From the NCBI GenBank assembly GCA_036867785.1, contig CP145419.1, positions 124,001 to 188,000 of the forward strand: a DNA stretch of 64,000 nt, read 5' to 3'. Shown in pieces: positions 18,103 to 29,200 of the stretch. Within the stretch, counting starts at the first letter, position 1. Each line of letters starts with the position of its first letter. The stretch comes from Plasmodiophora brassicae (taxonomy: Eukaryota > Endomyxa: Phytomyxea > Phytomyxea > Plasmodiophorida). Below the pieces are notes generated by a model. That model was given only the letters and a program-made list of their open reading frames with translations. It had not been told where the DNA came from and did no database searches. The translations under genes were made by a program, and so were the position numbers.

Positions 18103-20825
18103 ATGGGCGACGCGCTGCCCGACGACGTCGACGAGTTCCTGGCCTCCGTCGTCCAGCCCAGCGATGCGGGCGCCGCCGAGGTCGATCCGCTCGATGCATT
18201 CATGGCGTCCGTCAATGCCGAGCTGACATCCGCCCCGGCGCCTGGCAACCGTGGCGCGGAGCGCCTCGATCTGGAGGCCGATGAGCGGTCGTATCCCGAC
18301 AGCGGACCGAACCTAGGTGCCAGGACGATAGACGCCATCGTATATCGATAGCATTCGTTTCGATCCCTTTCCATATGTGATGAAACTGCGATGCAGGACG
18401 AACATGACGAGGAGGCGGCAATGGATGATCGTGACATTGCTTTGCTGCCACTGGTGGACCATTCGGGCGTGAAGTACCGACAGTTTCGAAAGAACATCCT
18501 CAAGGTATGTTGTTTATGGACGCGTGGACCACGTCTCTGGTGACTTGCTTTGCAGGTCCATCCGGATGTGGCCAAGATGACTGCAGCTCAGGTGAAAGCG
18601 GCACGCGAATCATTAGGCGTACAGGTACATGGTCTTGGCGATGTCGCCAAACCAGGGCTGTCATTCGGGCACCTTGGCCTGTCGGATCGCATGGTCGAAG
18701 CTGCCGCCTCATGGGGATTCGAAAAACCAACACCGATCCAGAGCCAAGCCGTTCCTGTCGCGCTTTCTGGTTCGCTGCGACTCAAACCGACTATGTGGCG
18801 TGCTTACGCTTGAAATGCAGGTCGAGATGTGATTGGAGTCGCCAGCACGGGCAGTGGCAAGACGGCGTCGTTTCTGTGGCCGCTGATTCTGCACCTCCAG
18901 GTAGGCCGAGGCTCGCTTCGATATGAGCGCTTTGTGACGCGGCCATCAGGCTCAGCCGATGGGTCCGATGCGGGCTGGAGAAGGACCGGCGGCACTTGTG
19001 CTGGCTCCGACTCGGGAGCTTGCCACACAGATCTATATCGAGGCGCGCAAGTACCTCAAGACCGTTAACAAGCGACTCCCCGCCCACATGCATTTCAAGG
19101 CTGCTGGCGTATTTGGCGGCATGCAAATGTACCAGCAGTCGAAGGAACTTGCTGCTGGGGTGGACCTTGTTGTGGCTACACCCGGTCGCCTTCTGTACGC
19201 TTATGTTCAGCTTACTGCCAATCGACATTGAGATGCTAACCCGTCCCGCCGTCAGAGATCATTTGCGAAAGAAACAGGCGCAGCTAACTGACTGCACCTT
19301 TGTCGTCATCGACGAGGCCGATCGCCTTCTTCAGATGGGGTTCGAAGCTCAAGCTCGTGCTATCCTGTCACAGATCAGGCCCGACCGGCAAACCCTGCTC
19401 TTTTGTGAGACGCAATCTCTCGATGGGCGCCGCCTTGACTAACCCTTCTGTTCCCACTCAGCGGCTACCTTCAAGAGACGCGTCGAGAGTCTGGCTCGGT
19501 CGCTGCTCCGCGATCCTGTTCGAATAGCCGTCGGAAAGATTGGCGCTGCCAACGAAGACGTTATCCAGCGCGTCGAGGTATCTGTTTATGGTGCCCTCCA
19601 CTGTACAATGCATTAATCAAGTGGCTCCGAAAGATCCTGAACCGAGAACCGGACAAGTTCGTCTGGCTGCAGCAGCATCTGCCGAGCTTTTTGAAACTGG
19701 GCCAGGTCCTTATATTCGCCGGAACGCGAGCCGCGTGTGATCTTCTTGCACGGAACCTAGCTCCTACTCGCTGTGGAGTCCTTCATGGCGACAAGTCGCA
19801 GGTATCGACGCCTATGCCGCGCGTTAGCCCTGACAGCTGATGCCACGTGATCTAGGCCGAAAGAATGGAGGTCTTGCAGCAACTCAAGAAGAACCTTGTC
19901 CAAGTTGTGGTCGCTACTGACGTCGCCGCGCGGGGCCTAGACATTGGCTCCCTGCATACGGTCATCAATTTCGAACTGGCTCGTGATGTCGATTCTCATG
20001 TGCACCGGATCGGACGAGTCGGTCGCCAAGGCCAGGAAGGTGAAGGCACCGCGATCACTCTCCTTTCCCGAGATCTGGAACGGAAGACGTCAAGAGCGCT
20101 GCCCGGCATTCTGGCCTCCATGCGCCAGGTACCAGTATCGGTAGACGAGCTTCGCATCCCCAGTTTGACATTGGTGTCTATAGGCGAAGCAGACCATTCC
20201 AGACGAGGCGTGGGACATCGCAGGGCGAGTGGCACCTGATGAACTCGCTAAAGTTTCCAGAGGCGGCGTTGGCAGCAGCGGTGGTGGTTCTGGCAGAAGT
20301 ACTGGTAGCCGTGGTGGCGGAGGCGGTCTCACCCGGATCACTCCTGTTACGTCAGGGTTGGGATCCAGTCAGGAATCGAGCAGGTCAGCTCTGGCTTACG
20401 TTCATATCTGTGTGGGGCTTAAATGCCACTTTGGCAGGATGTCGAAGCGGTTCGTTGCGTCAGGCATCAAGAGCGCTGAGGAGCTCAGGAGCCAGTTTCG
20501 AACCGCATTCACCAAGTCGTCACAAACACTCGGTTCAGCTGTTCCCTCGAACGTTCCAATTGCTTCCAACGATGCGTCTACTGCATCAGCGGATAACAAA
20601 CAGGCGACACGATGGGGCTCGCCTGCTCTTGTGTCACCTGCCTCGACACCTGCCTCGCGTTGGGATTCGCCAGCGCCCGCCCCTATGGCAACAGCAACAA
20701 GTGGAGTTGAACCTGGGTCACGATGGGATTCACCGGCAGCGTCAGTTCCTGTTTCCACCGCATCAGTTGCCACCGGACAGCCCCCTTCTTCATCAAGGAA
20801 ACGATCCAGATGGGATGTCACATGA
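18103..20825 (+). CDS. DDX42-like DEAD-box RNA helicase
   Basis: Eleven exons: 18103-18339, 18397-18504, 18556-18769, 18821-18900, 18956-19194, 19256-19404, 19462-19577, 19622-19801, 19856-20128, 20184-20383, 20438-20825; 727 codons, phases consistent. Helicase motifs in order: Q region ([19 protein letters not shown]), motif I ASTGSGKT, Ia APTREL, GG, TPGR, II VIDEADR, III SAT, then the second RecA domain with [15 protein letters not shown] and [10 protein letters not shown]. The N-terminal [19 protein letters not shown] and the linker order fit DDX42/plant RH24, linked to the U2 snRNP. The C-terminus is Gly/Ser-rich and carries RWGSP, RWDSP, RWDSP and RWDV motifs. PRP5/DDX46 is the main alternative. 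Confidence 0.88.
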
Positions 20826-20878
20826 ACCATATTTAATTTACTTTATCTCTCGGCAGCCTGCATAGTTATGCACCTGTC

Positions 20879-22721
20879 CTATTGCAACTGGAGCATGACC
20901 GTCTCGAGTCGGTTCCGGAGGGTTTCGATCGTGGCGATCTGTGCATCGGCGCGCTCTTTACGACGCGAGGCAACCTCGGCTTTTACTTTGGACTGTACAG
21001 GACATAGTCAGGAACGCATACCAGAAACGCACAGTAACGGTCCTGCTAACCTGGTCACTGACGAGTGTAGCATTCATATCGCGTGTCAGCTTGATCTCTT
21101 CGTCGAGCTTCTGCACACGGGCGTGACACTTTGCGATTCGCTTCTGTTGTGCAGCGACCGCCTTCTGCTTCGCTGCTTCTGACACCACTAGCTCGGCAAG
21201 CTCGTCCTTGGCTGCCTGTAGCTTCTGCTGCCAGTTTGACAGCACGGTTGCCTGGCTGAGCTCTTCCTCGGCGACCAGACCTGCCACGACATCCTGAGCG
21301 CCGATCGGACTGCATCAGTGCCAGCTCGGAGGTACCGCGAAAATGTTCGTTCTGTTTGTGGAGCTGGTCGACGAGCATCTCGTTGTAGTACATGACGAGA
21401 CTGTCCAGCTTGGCGCGCTCAATGGCGTCATCGGATACGCTCCCGGGCGGGCGCTTGAAAACCTCCTGGTGACGATGGTGCGACATCATGCCTGGGTCTA
21501 AGCCTGATGACGACGACGAGTCGTGTAGAATACGATGGATATAGCCGTCGCCCTTGTAGTCCCAGACATACTGGTGCCTGAGCTCAATGGAGTACCGATG
21601 CTGCGGCAACGACGAGTCAGGGGATTCCATATGGACCCGCGCAACGTGTGCCTGTGTACCCCTTGCGAACGGAAATGCTCAACCGCGTGGCTCTTGTGGA
21701 ACCGATTGCACCCAATGTGGCAACAGATCAGGCACACCCTGTGACAGTACAGGACAGTCAAACACACACACACCTGCAAGCAGGACAGCTCCGCTTGGTC
21801 GATACCAAAGGTTTTCTTGCAGCGTGCAGTTGGCGCATTGGTACGTTTGGCCGCTAGGCGGAACCGGTCAGTTGGACGACGGGATGACAGGGGGAGGGGC
21901 GAACCGACGACACGTTACACGGAGCGGTCGATAATGGCACAGAGTCGGCACAGAATGCCCGGCCAGTTGGAGACGCACCCGCACGACTCCCAGGCTTGCA
22001 TGCCGAACTGCGTATGGGCGCACAACGACATTGGCAGGCCGCTGACCGACATGTCCATCTTGTCCAGGCACATGGGGCACTTTGGTATCTGGCAGGACGC
22101 ACCCTCAGCCGCAGGGATGGGCAGGTGGTTGCAGCGGGCACGCCCATACCTGCATGTGCGGTTGAAGATGTCCATCGGGTGGAGGCGTCCCATCGGGGAA
22201 CACTCCCCAGGCGGCCACGATGGGAAGCGCATAGCAAATCTCTACCGGTCCTGTCAGATCGGGACGGCCCGATCCTGCTGCCGTAACGTGCACTACCTGT
22301 CGCCCGGTTCATATCGAACGGGTGGCCGTTGGCGTTCGTCATAAACTGTCGGGCGTGTTGCGCGGAATCAAATCGAACGATCATCGTGCACTGCCGCGTA
22401 TCGTCGTCCACAAGCGCGTCGGCCTGCACGACCTATGATGGAAGCGGAAACCAAGCTGAGCCTGCAAGCCAGCCGTATATTCATTGTACTGACCGATGCG
22501 ATATCGACGCGCGCGAATCTGACCAACTGCCCGGGGGTCATGCCGGGCGGCGCGGCGAGAACGCCGACTAGCGTGACGTCGTTGGGATCGAGGTTGGCCC
22601 CCGCGATGTACAGGTCTACGGTCCCATTTCGTGTGCGCTGACCGCCGGTGGCGGGCTCGGATCGATTCCCGTCAGCACGTCGCGGTGTACCGCTGGCCTG
22701 GAATGCGACCTCGTACAGCAT
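20879..22721 (-). CDS. BRAP2-like protein (RRM-like, RING, ZnF-UBP, coiled coil)
   Basis: Nine exons: 22721-22494, 22432-22297, 22250-22150, 22088-21919, 21853-21806, 21738-21660, 21600-21336, 21280-21051, 20992-20879; 456 codons in phase. Order: N-terminal BRAP2 RRM-like part (TLVGVLAAPPGMTPGQLVRF, FMTNANGHPFD), RING start IPKCPMCLDKMDMSV, ZnF-UBP (QCANCTLQENLWVCLICCHIGC, then FHKSHAVEHFRSQGHRY and YVWDYKGDGYIHRIL), then about 150 residues of coiled coil. Human BRAP is a Ras-responsive ligase dampening KSR/MAPK scaffolding. The middle RING ligands are not canonical here (see findings). The start at 22721 overlaps the unresolved gene upstream. Confidence 0.85.
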
Positions 22722-23346
22722 TGGCGGGCGGCGGCGCAGTGTCGTTCGGGCCCAACCCCGCGCACTGCAACTGCAAGGACGCACGCACGAAAACCCCCGA
22801 ACGCCGTGCAGACTACTTGTAGGACGCCGTAGGTACTCTGTACGAGGTCTGCGGCTTCAGCGACACAGACGCGCTGGTGCTGGTTGCCATTTCGGTTCGC
22901 CGAAAGTCCATTCAACACCGCCCTTGACCATGGTCATCATCTCGGTGTATGTCTCGAGACGCGCAACAAGAGAGGCTCACTCTGGAGTTCGGTGGTCGTC
23001 GAATAACTTCCCTTGGGGCACAAGTACGCACTCGTTAGGACCCAGGGTGGGGATGTTGGTGTACAGCAGCAGTGCAATCGTTGCTCTGCCGCTGCGGTAT
23101 GCAAACGACAATGATCCGTCGTTCCGTTTCGCCACATACAAGCTCTTTTCGTCAGTCTCTGACACGACGCGACCCGCCTCGATATAATCTGGGGACTCCG
23201 ATCGCCCACTGAGCCGGCAGCCCCTGAACTATTCCGGAGAGGAGACAGATGAAGCCGGTCGCCAGTGGCCCGAAGGTCCTCTCTGGGTTGTTCACCCGGG
23301 CAAAATCGAGGTCTTCGACCAGCGATAACTCTTCATGACGGCTCAC
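22672..23346 (-). CDS. Unresolved minus-strand gene upstream of BRAP2-like
   Basis: Spliced reading gives DFARVNNPERTFGPLATGF, then YIEAGRVVSETDEKSLYVAK, YRSGRATIALLLYTNIPTL and VCVAEAADLVQSTYGVLQ, through three introns of 46-58 nt. The composition is clearly protein-like. The 5' end has no secure ATG, and the 3' end as I read it would overlap the first BRAP2-like exon by about 50 nt. One of the two boundaries is therefore wrong, or these exons belong to a longer BRAP2-like N-terminus. I do not recognise the family. Confidence 0.4.
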
Positions 23347-23458
23347 GAGTCACGAGTCACGACGGAACAGTACGCCGTCTCCGCTGCGGAGAGTCTCGGA
23401 CTCCGTATCGGGATCTCGAGACGCAGGTGCACGGTGCCTCGGTGCCGGTTCGAGCGAC

Positions 23459-24254
23459 ATGTCTGGCGAGCCAGACGAGCGCGGCAATGTTGCCCTGGAG
23501 ACATCCATGGGCGACATAGAGGTCGAACTCTACTGGAACGTATGCGCTTTCGTGTTTGCGTGACTGTGCCGCCGTCTGAACTGGACCTGACGCCCCGTTC
23601 GCCAGGAGGCGCCGTTGGCGTGCCAGAACTTTTACGGCCTCGCCAAGCGACAGTTCTACGACAACGTTCCGTTCCATCGCATCTGCAAAGTAACGTCTGC
23701 ACTGGCAACGTTGCGCACTCGTAAACTAACGACTTGCTTGCACAGGAGTTCGTCATTCAAGGTCCGTTTCACCCCGCGTGTGGCCTGTGGGGATCGTACT
23801 GACCAACGGGCAGGTGGTGACCCGACCGGTACCGGGCGTGGTGGCTCATCAATTTGGGATGCGCCGTTCCAGGACGAGCTGACCCCTGCCCTGAGACATA
23901 CTGGCGCCGGCATCGTCTCCATGGCGAACAGCGGCCCGAACACTAACAAGAGGTACGTTATGCCTTTTCGTCCATCATCCAGTGGGCTATGTTTGTGACA
24001 TGGACGACAGCCAGTTCTTCATCACTCTCGCGCCCACACCATGGCTTGACGGTTAGTGGGCGGCCTCAGCACCAGGCGTTCCGAATGACAATTGGCGTTG
24101 GGTAGGAAAGCACACGATATTTGGGCGTGTGTCCAGTGGCATGAAAGTGGTCCGGCGCATGAGCCTGGTCCAGGTCGACGGTAACGACCGGCCCGTCGAG
24201 GACATTCGCATCCATCGCGCTCGCTGCCTGCCAGTGTCCGATAGAGACCAGTAA
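23459..24254 (+). CDS. PPIL1-like cyclophilin (peptidyl-prolyl isomerase)
   Basis: Six exons: 23459-23539, 23606-23689, 23746-23761, 23814-23952, 24011-24051, 24106-24254; 169 codons, phases consistent. The third exon is only 16 nt. Cyclophilin blocks appear in order: [69 protein letters not shown] and [10 protein letters not shown]. The [11 protein letters not shown] loop is typical of PPIL1, a cyclophilin of the activated spliceosome. The FHR catalytic Arg and SQFF are kept. The 18-residue tail after the fold is not typical. Together with the DDX42-like gene nearby it is a second splicing factor in 6 kb. Confidence 0.9.
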
Positions 24255-24314
24255 ACATCGTGTGGGCATTGCTGGCGCGGCTGTATTCGTCATGGGCTCC
24301 GTCTTTCCCTCTCT

Positions 24315-24815
24315 TTACAACTCGCCAGTCGGGATGCGACGGTGCGTCTGTTGTGTCGGCGGCTGCTTGCTCTTCTCGGACGGGTAGTTGCCGGTCTCCT
24401 GTTTCGTGTGCTGATGGTAGGAGCAGAAACCCGACTTGGACGTCGGGCTGCTTTTGTTCTGGCAGTCCTTTGTCGCGCATCGCTTCGTGGGCGCCTTCGT
24501 GTTCGTCTGCGGCGCCGTCTCCGTCGTTTCCGGTTCGCGTAGGAACGTTCGCGTGATCTGCGACAGGTCCTTGATGGCCCCGCCCGTGTAGGGTGTTGAC
24601 GTCGTCCCTGATCCCTTGGCTACGCGGTCACGACCCGCAAGGCCAAGCCCCTTCCTGTAACGGCGGTTAGGTCAAGGTTCCCGTGTGCTTGCTTCCCACA
24701 TGACATACCCGGTGTCGGCATCGAATCGGTGCTGGTGCGAGCCCGTGTAATTCTTTGGGTTCGTGTTTCGCTCAAGGAACGACGACGCCGTGCTCTTCTT
24801 GTTGCTGGACGACAT
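24315..24815 (-). CDS. p25-alpha (TPPP) domain protein
   Basis: Two exons, 24815-24709 and 24654-24315, with a 54-nt intron; 148 codons. The p25-alpha signature is NPKNYTGSHQHRFDADTG followed across the intron by KGLGLAGRDRVAKGSG. p25-alpha proteins bind or stabilise microtubules and are mostly found in ciliated eukaryotes. After the domain comes a short segment CATKDCQNKSS...GFCSYHQH with Cys/His spacing that could bind zinc. ATG 24815 opens MSSSNKKSTASSFLERN; the upstream frame is poor. The domain is the short partial form rather than a full TPPP, so the exact subfamily is open. Confidence 0.75.
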
Positions 24816-24985
24816 GGCCTGCTTTCGACTGTTCTGTTTCAGTGGCGAACTGGTGAATGGCGGCGGCGGAGGGCGCGTGCCACTCTCTCTGCATGACACA
24901 ACGCCATGGGCCATAGGAAAGCAACACCACCATCCGTTTAATACAGGGACGTGACGATGATGAGCCAGCATTGGGCTTGGGACGG

Positions 24986-25792
24986 TCAATGAGAGCCGCG
25001 TCGCTTCCGGCCCTTGTTGCCTTTCGGCTTCTTGCCCGACGTGCTGCCAGTCGACCACCGCCGGGACACCGTGCCTTCGTGACCCATCCTGTTCAGCTTG
25101 CTCAGCGTCATCGGTTCTGCCCGTGCCGCCTTCTCTTCGGCAAGCTTGCGTTGCGCTTTCCTCTGCCATCGCTTGCGATGGTATCCGGGGTCGCTGCCTT
25201 CCGCGCTCGCTGCCTCATCGAAGGCTTCCACAAAGGGGCTGCGTGAAAGTTCCTTGGCGGCGACTGACGCGTCATCAGTGCTGCTACCGGCATACGCTTC
25301 ATCAACACGGGCTTGATTGCCTTGGGGATCTCGACCGTGTCCTGGCAGGCCGGGGTCGTAGGTGCCCGTCAACGGGGGCGCATCGGAACCCGATGATGAC
25401 GATGATGCGTGCCCGAGAGCCAACAGGTTCTGGAGAACGTGCGATACAATACCGATAACGTCGAGGTCTTGGTCGTAATAGATGTCCTTCGGCGACGCAT
25501 AGGAGCTGTTCCCCTGGGCTCCAAGCGGCGCGCTTGGAGCCCAGACCGTACTGTACTCCATGACCGGCGCACGGCTACGGATGGCGGGTGCTTCGGACGA
25601 AGCAGATACAGAATAGAACGCGGTCTGCAGGCTCGGCAACGAACACACGACGCTGTCGGCAGGGCGGCGTTTGACGCCCGGGTCCGCCGCACGGGGATAG
25701 AACGCCTCGGCATGCGGGTTCAGCTTCACGGTGACAGCGGCGCCGACCGCCGACAGCAGAACGAGGACGGATACCGGGAGGAACGTGGCCAT
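24986..25792 (-). CDS. Predicted secreted protein, unknown
   Basis: Single exon of 268 codons. ATG 25792 opens a clear signal peptide (MATFLPVSVLVLLSAVGAAV); the longer in-frame ORF upstream lacks quality and includes an LTR-like relic, so I start here. The body is rich in Ser, Ala and Pro with a poly-Ser patch (HASSSSSGSDAP). The tail is strongly basic (KKPKGNKGRKRRGSH). No domain or further membrane span is visible. Its 3' end lies about 170 bp from the p25-alpha start. Secretion is inferred from the leader only. Confidence 0.65.
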   Translation of the reverse strand: MATFLPVSVLVLLSAVGAAVTVKLNPHAEAFYPRAADPGVKRRPADSVVCSLPSLQTAFYSVSASSEAPAIRSRAPVMEYSTVWAPSAPLGAQGNSSYASPKDIYYDQDLDVIGIVSHVLQNLLALGHASSSSSGSDAPPLTGTYDPGLPGHGRDPQGNQARVDEAYAGSSTDDASVAAKELSRSPFVEAFDEAASAEGSDPGYHRKRWQRKAQRKLAEEKAARAEPMTLSKLNRMGHEGTVSRRWSTGSTSGKKPKGNKGRKRRGSH

Positions 25793-26091
25793 GGTCGCGC
25801 AGCAGCAGTTCAGACTCTCACACCCGCGTCTGACTCGCGTGTGACGCAAACGGACGGAACTGCGCGCGGGATTCTGCGCTTGCGGGACCACGTGGACAAT
25901 GCGGGCGGCGGAGTTACAGTATGTCCGCGGTGCGGCGCTCGGCACCACCTGGCCAATGGCAGACCTGGAGCCACCAGCACGCGCCTGGCCCGAGAGACGC
26001 TTCTCCCGCCCGCCTGCCGCGGTCGACAAACTAAACTCAACATAGCAATATCGGTGCTGGCAGTCTTGTGTGTTAAACATATCACCCTGGC

Positions 26092-26168
26092 AACCATAGG
26101 GCGCCCACTCATATATCACCCCCGGACCCCGCCCACGGTGTCCGTGGCGCACCAACCTCAATACATTA
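26092..26168 (+). repeat. Relic related to the Copia LTR
   Basis: About 75 bp resemble the middle of the Copia LTR at 1141-1309: CATAGGGCGCC, then after diverged spacing TCCGTGGCGCACCAA, which is exact over 15 bp. No paired copy or internal region is seen nearby, so it is probably a solo-LTR fragment of a related, older insertion. It is broken and clearly more diverged than the two young LTRs. Confidence 0.5.
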
Positions 26169-26211
26169 CATTGCTTTACTTTAGGCATCACAGCGAACAC
26201 GCGCTAGCAGT

Positions 26212-29200
26212 TTAGGCAACCTGGTTTCGCGGATTCGAACGTCCAGATTCATGTGAAGACTGCCCGTTACTGGACGTGCGCTCAATTCGGCAAGCCGATT
26301 CGAAGATATCCTCCGATGCCAGGTCGACGTCTAGGTCGGATGAGGGTGCCTCGTGCAGTGGTCCAGCGCGGACCGTTGCAGGTTCAGTCGACATCGCGGT
26401 GCCTGAAGGTGCAGATCTAGACGCCAAACGCACTGACCTGTGTGAGACGGACGACACCAAGTGCTCTGCTGGCAACGCCTCGGCAACGAACAGTTCGACC
26501 CGTTGCCCTGCCGAGTGAGGTTCGTTCCAGATTACAGCTAACCCATTACTGGACGTGCAGATTTGCCACGCCATCTCGAGGATTTCCTCTGTGGCAAGGT
26601 CTACTTCTGCCCAGGAAGATGCAACCTTCGCCTCCTGGATTGGCCCGGCCGGAATCGACGCAGGTTCAACCAATATCGTATTGGCGGATGGTACAGGGCC
26701 CGAGTACAGGTAACCAGGGGCACTGGCTTCTCTCCGTCCGTCGTCATTCTGCCACTGGGCAGACGCTGTGATCCCAAACATAGCAAGCTTGTCCAATGAC
26801 GACGAGTGTTTCGCACTCACACTTAACCTCTCGGAAACGATGTTGTTCCCGACAGTGCGAACGCAGAACACAAGAACAAGGATGATGGAGAGAACTTCGC
26901 ACGCCAAGAACAGGGTGTAATACATTGTATACCCAGCGAGATAAGCATCTGGATCCACAATGGAAAACACCCACAGAGCGCTCTGGCATGATAGCGCCAG
27001 ACAGAACATGGTGCATACCGAGCATATGAACCGGCCGATGCTCGTGTACGTCCTGACCTGGGTGCTGCCCGCCTTGCGCAGGATGTTGAACAAGGCGCGT
27101 CCGCAGTACAGGAAGTACAGACTGCATGCCAGGCAGACCATTCCGACCAGCAACGACGCAGCATCAATGAGGGCAACAGCGAGCGGCACGGATCCGAACA
27201 CGGTTACGCTCGTCTGGAAGAAAACACCACCGATAACCAGGCCGGGTACGCCAACCGCGACGGCGAGGTTGCCAAACAGATACGGGCGGACGAAACCTTC
27301 CAGAGGGGAGCGATGATGACTCGTCGACAGCTTCTGGATGCGGTCGCCGGTGGACCAAATCATTACGATGAAGAACGTCAGCAGGAGGGACATAACGCAG
27401 GCGGGGAGGACTGACAGGGCCGCCACCGCCACCAGTGCGGAACCCGCGTACTGAATGTTCACTGCGCAGATCGCCGTCCGAACGCCGCATACCACAAGGG
27501 ACAGCACCAGAAGCGTGCACAGGGAGCGCCGCGCCTGCACTTTATCGACATGTCGATAGGTGCTGGCGAGCAGTACCAACGTGGCGCACATTGCCGCCAC
27601 ATACATCCAGAGGAACGTTCGATGGACGTGGGAAGCATCGTCGATCATGACGGCGACGCCGGGCCCTTGATCCGATGGGGAATTCCCGCTACCGACAACG
27701 GTCGCGATGATAGCGAAGTCGGTTAAATGTGTACAGGAGCAGGTCACCGAACCGTTTCCGTTGGCAGTGGTTGTGCATCCGGCATCGTTCCACACGCCAC
27801 GAGTCTCGTTGAACGTAACGCATAGCGGGCGCATCGAACCGTTGACAGGCACGAGCGGCGTCATGGTGACGTTAATCGGTGACGATAAATTACGTATCGA
27901 CAGTGGGATCCGGGCGCTGCCAGGGTCACTCATTCCGACATGGTAGGCGCGAAGAGTTAGGACGTTGGAGATGGCGTCGCTCGGTAGCGGGACGTTCTGC
28001 GGCAGATGGGACCAGGTCGTGGCCTGAATGCCAACGTAGCCGGAGGCATTGGCAACGCTCCAGAACGCGTCCGGGATGCTGATTCGGTTGATAGGGCCGG
28101 CACAGTGGTTGCTGGTTGCATGCCGCATCTCGTCAACCATCCAGACGTCGGTCGCGAAGCTGGACGTTGCCAGTGGCAATGCCGGCTGGCAAGGCACAAC
28201 GAGCGCCAGCTGCGCCGATGCAATCATGTCAACGGCCGAATGCTCAGCGAGCGTCGCACCGGTGACATTCGCCAGGCGGTTCGCCGTTATCACCGCCGAC
28301 ACTGAGTTCGCCAGCGCGTCAAGGCCCCGCAAGGACAGGGCTTGCTGCCGCTCCATCGACTGCTGCATGAGATCCATGACGAACGACAGGATCGGCTGCG
28401 TGGCGTTCGCCATGAGCTGCTCGGGGCGTGCCGTCAACGTGCTCAGCAGACGGGCGCAATCGTCGGCGTTCACCGGCACAGGTTGGGCACACGTCGACAT
28501 CAGAGCCGATAGATACGCCGACCGGGCCGCCCTCACATCGGACGTAGCTGTCGCGTCCGACATTGCGTTCAGCACGAGCGATGCCATCTGCAGGCTGCTG
28601 ATGGCGGCACGCGTCGACGCGGTTACCTTCGTGACCATGACGTTCCGCGGAAGCGTGCCAGGCGGCCCGGGATGGACCTGCACGATTGCCCAGGCCGGAG
28701 CGGACGGCACCGATTCCATATCAGGGATCGCTCTGACAATGACCTTCAGGGCGTCGTTACGATCGCGGTCGCCTCGTGGCAACGTTGTACGAACCGTCGA
28801 CGAATTTGCATTCGCGATCGGGTATTCGGTTCCGGATGGGTCGTCCAGGAAACTGTACGTGAACATGTAGGTGAATGGCGTTCGGGTACCATGCCAGCCC
28901 GAGGTCGTGATGTCAAAGAGAGTGGACAACTCCACCTGTGCGGCATCGGACCAGGTGACGTTGACGAAGCCTCCAGTCGGAACGGAGGGGATGGCGAGCG
29001 CGATGGAGCCATTAGCGGATGCGGTGCCGCCATACTGTGCCCATAGAGCGAACTGATACGAGCGCCCGTAGGCAAGCGCGTTCGGGGCCAGAGTCAGGGC
29101 GAGAGTGTTGGTCGAGGGTGTGAGGATGTATGGCGATGTCACCGAAACGTCCAGCGCGTCGCAGCTCCATTGTGTTGTTAGCTGGCGCAAGTCGACGCCG

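Noticed and set aside
24986-26200. 404-codon frame of the secreted protein upstream of 25792
   Set aside because: The extension lacks coding character, contains the LTR-like relic, and a clear signal peptide begins at 25792.
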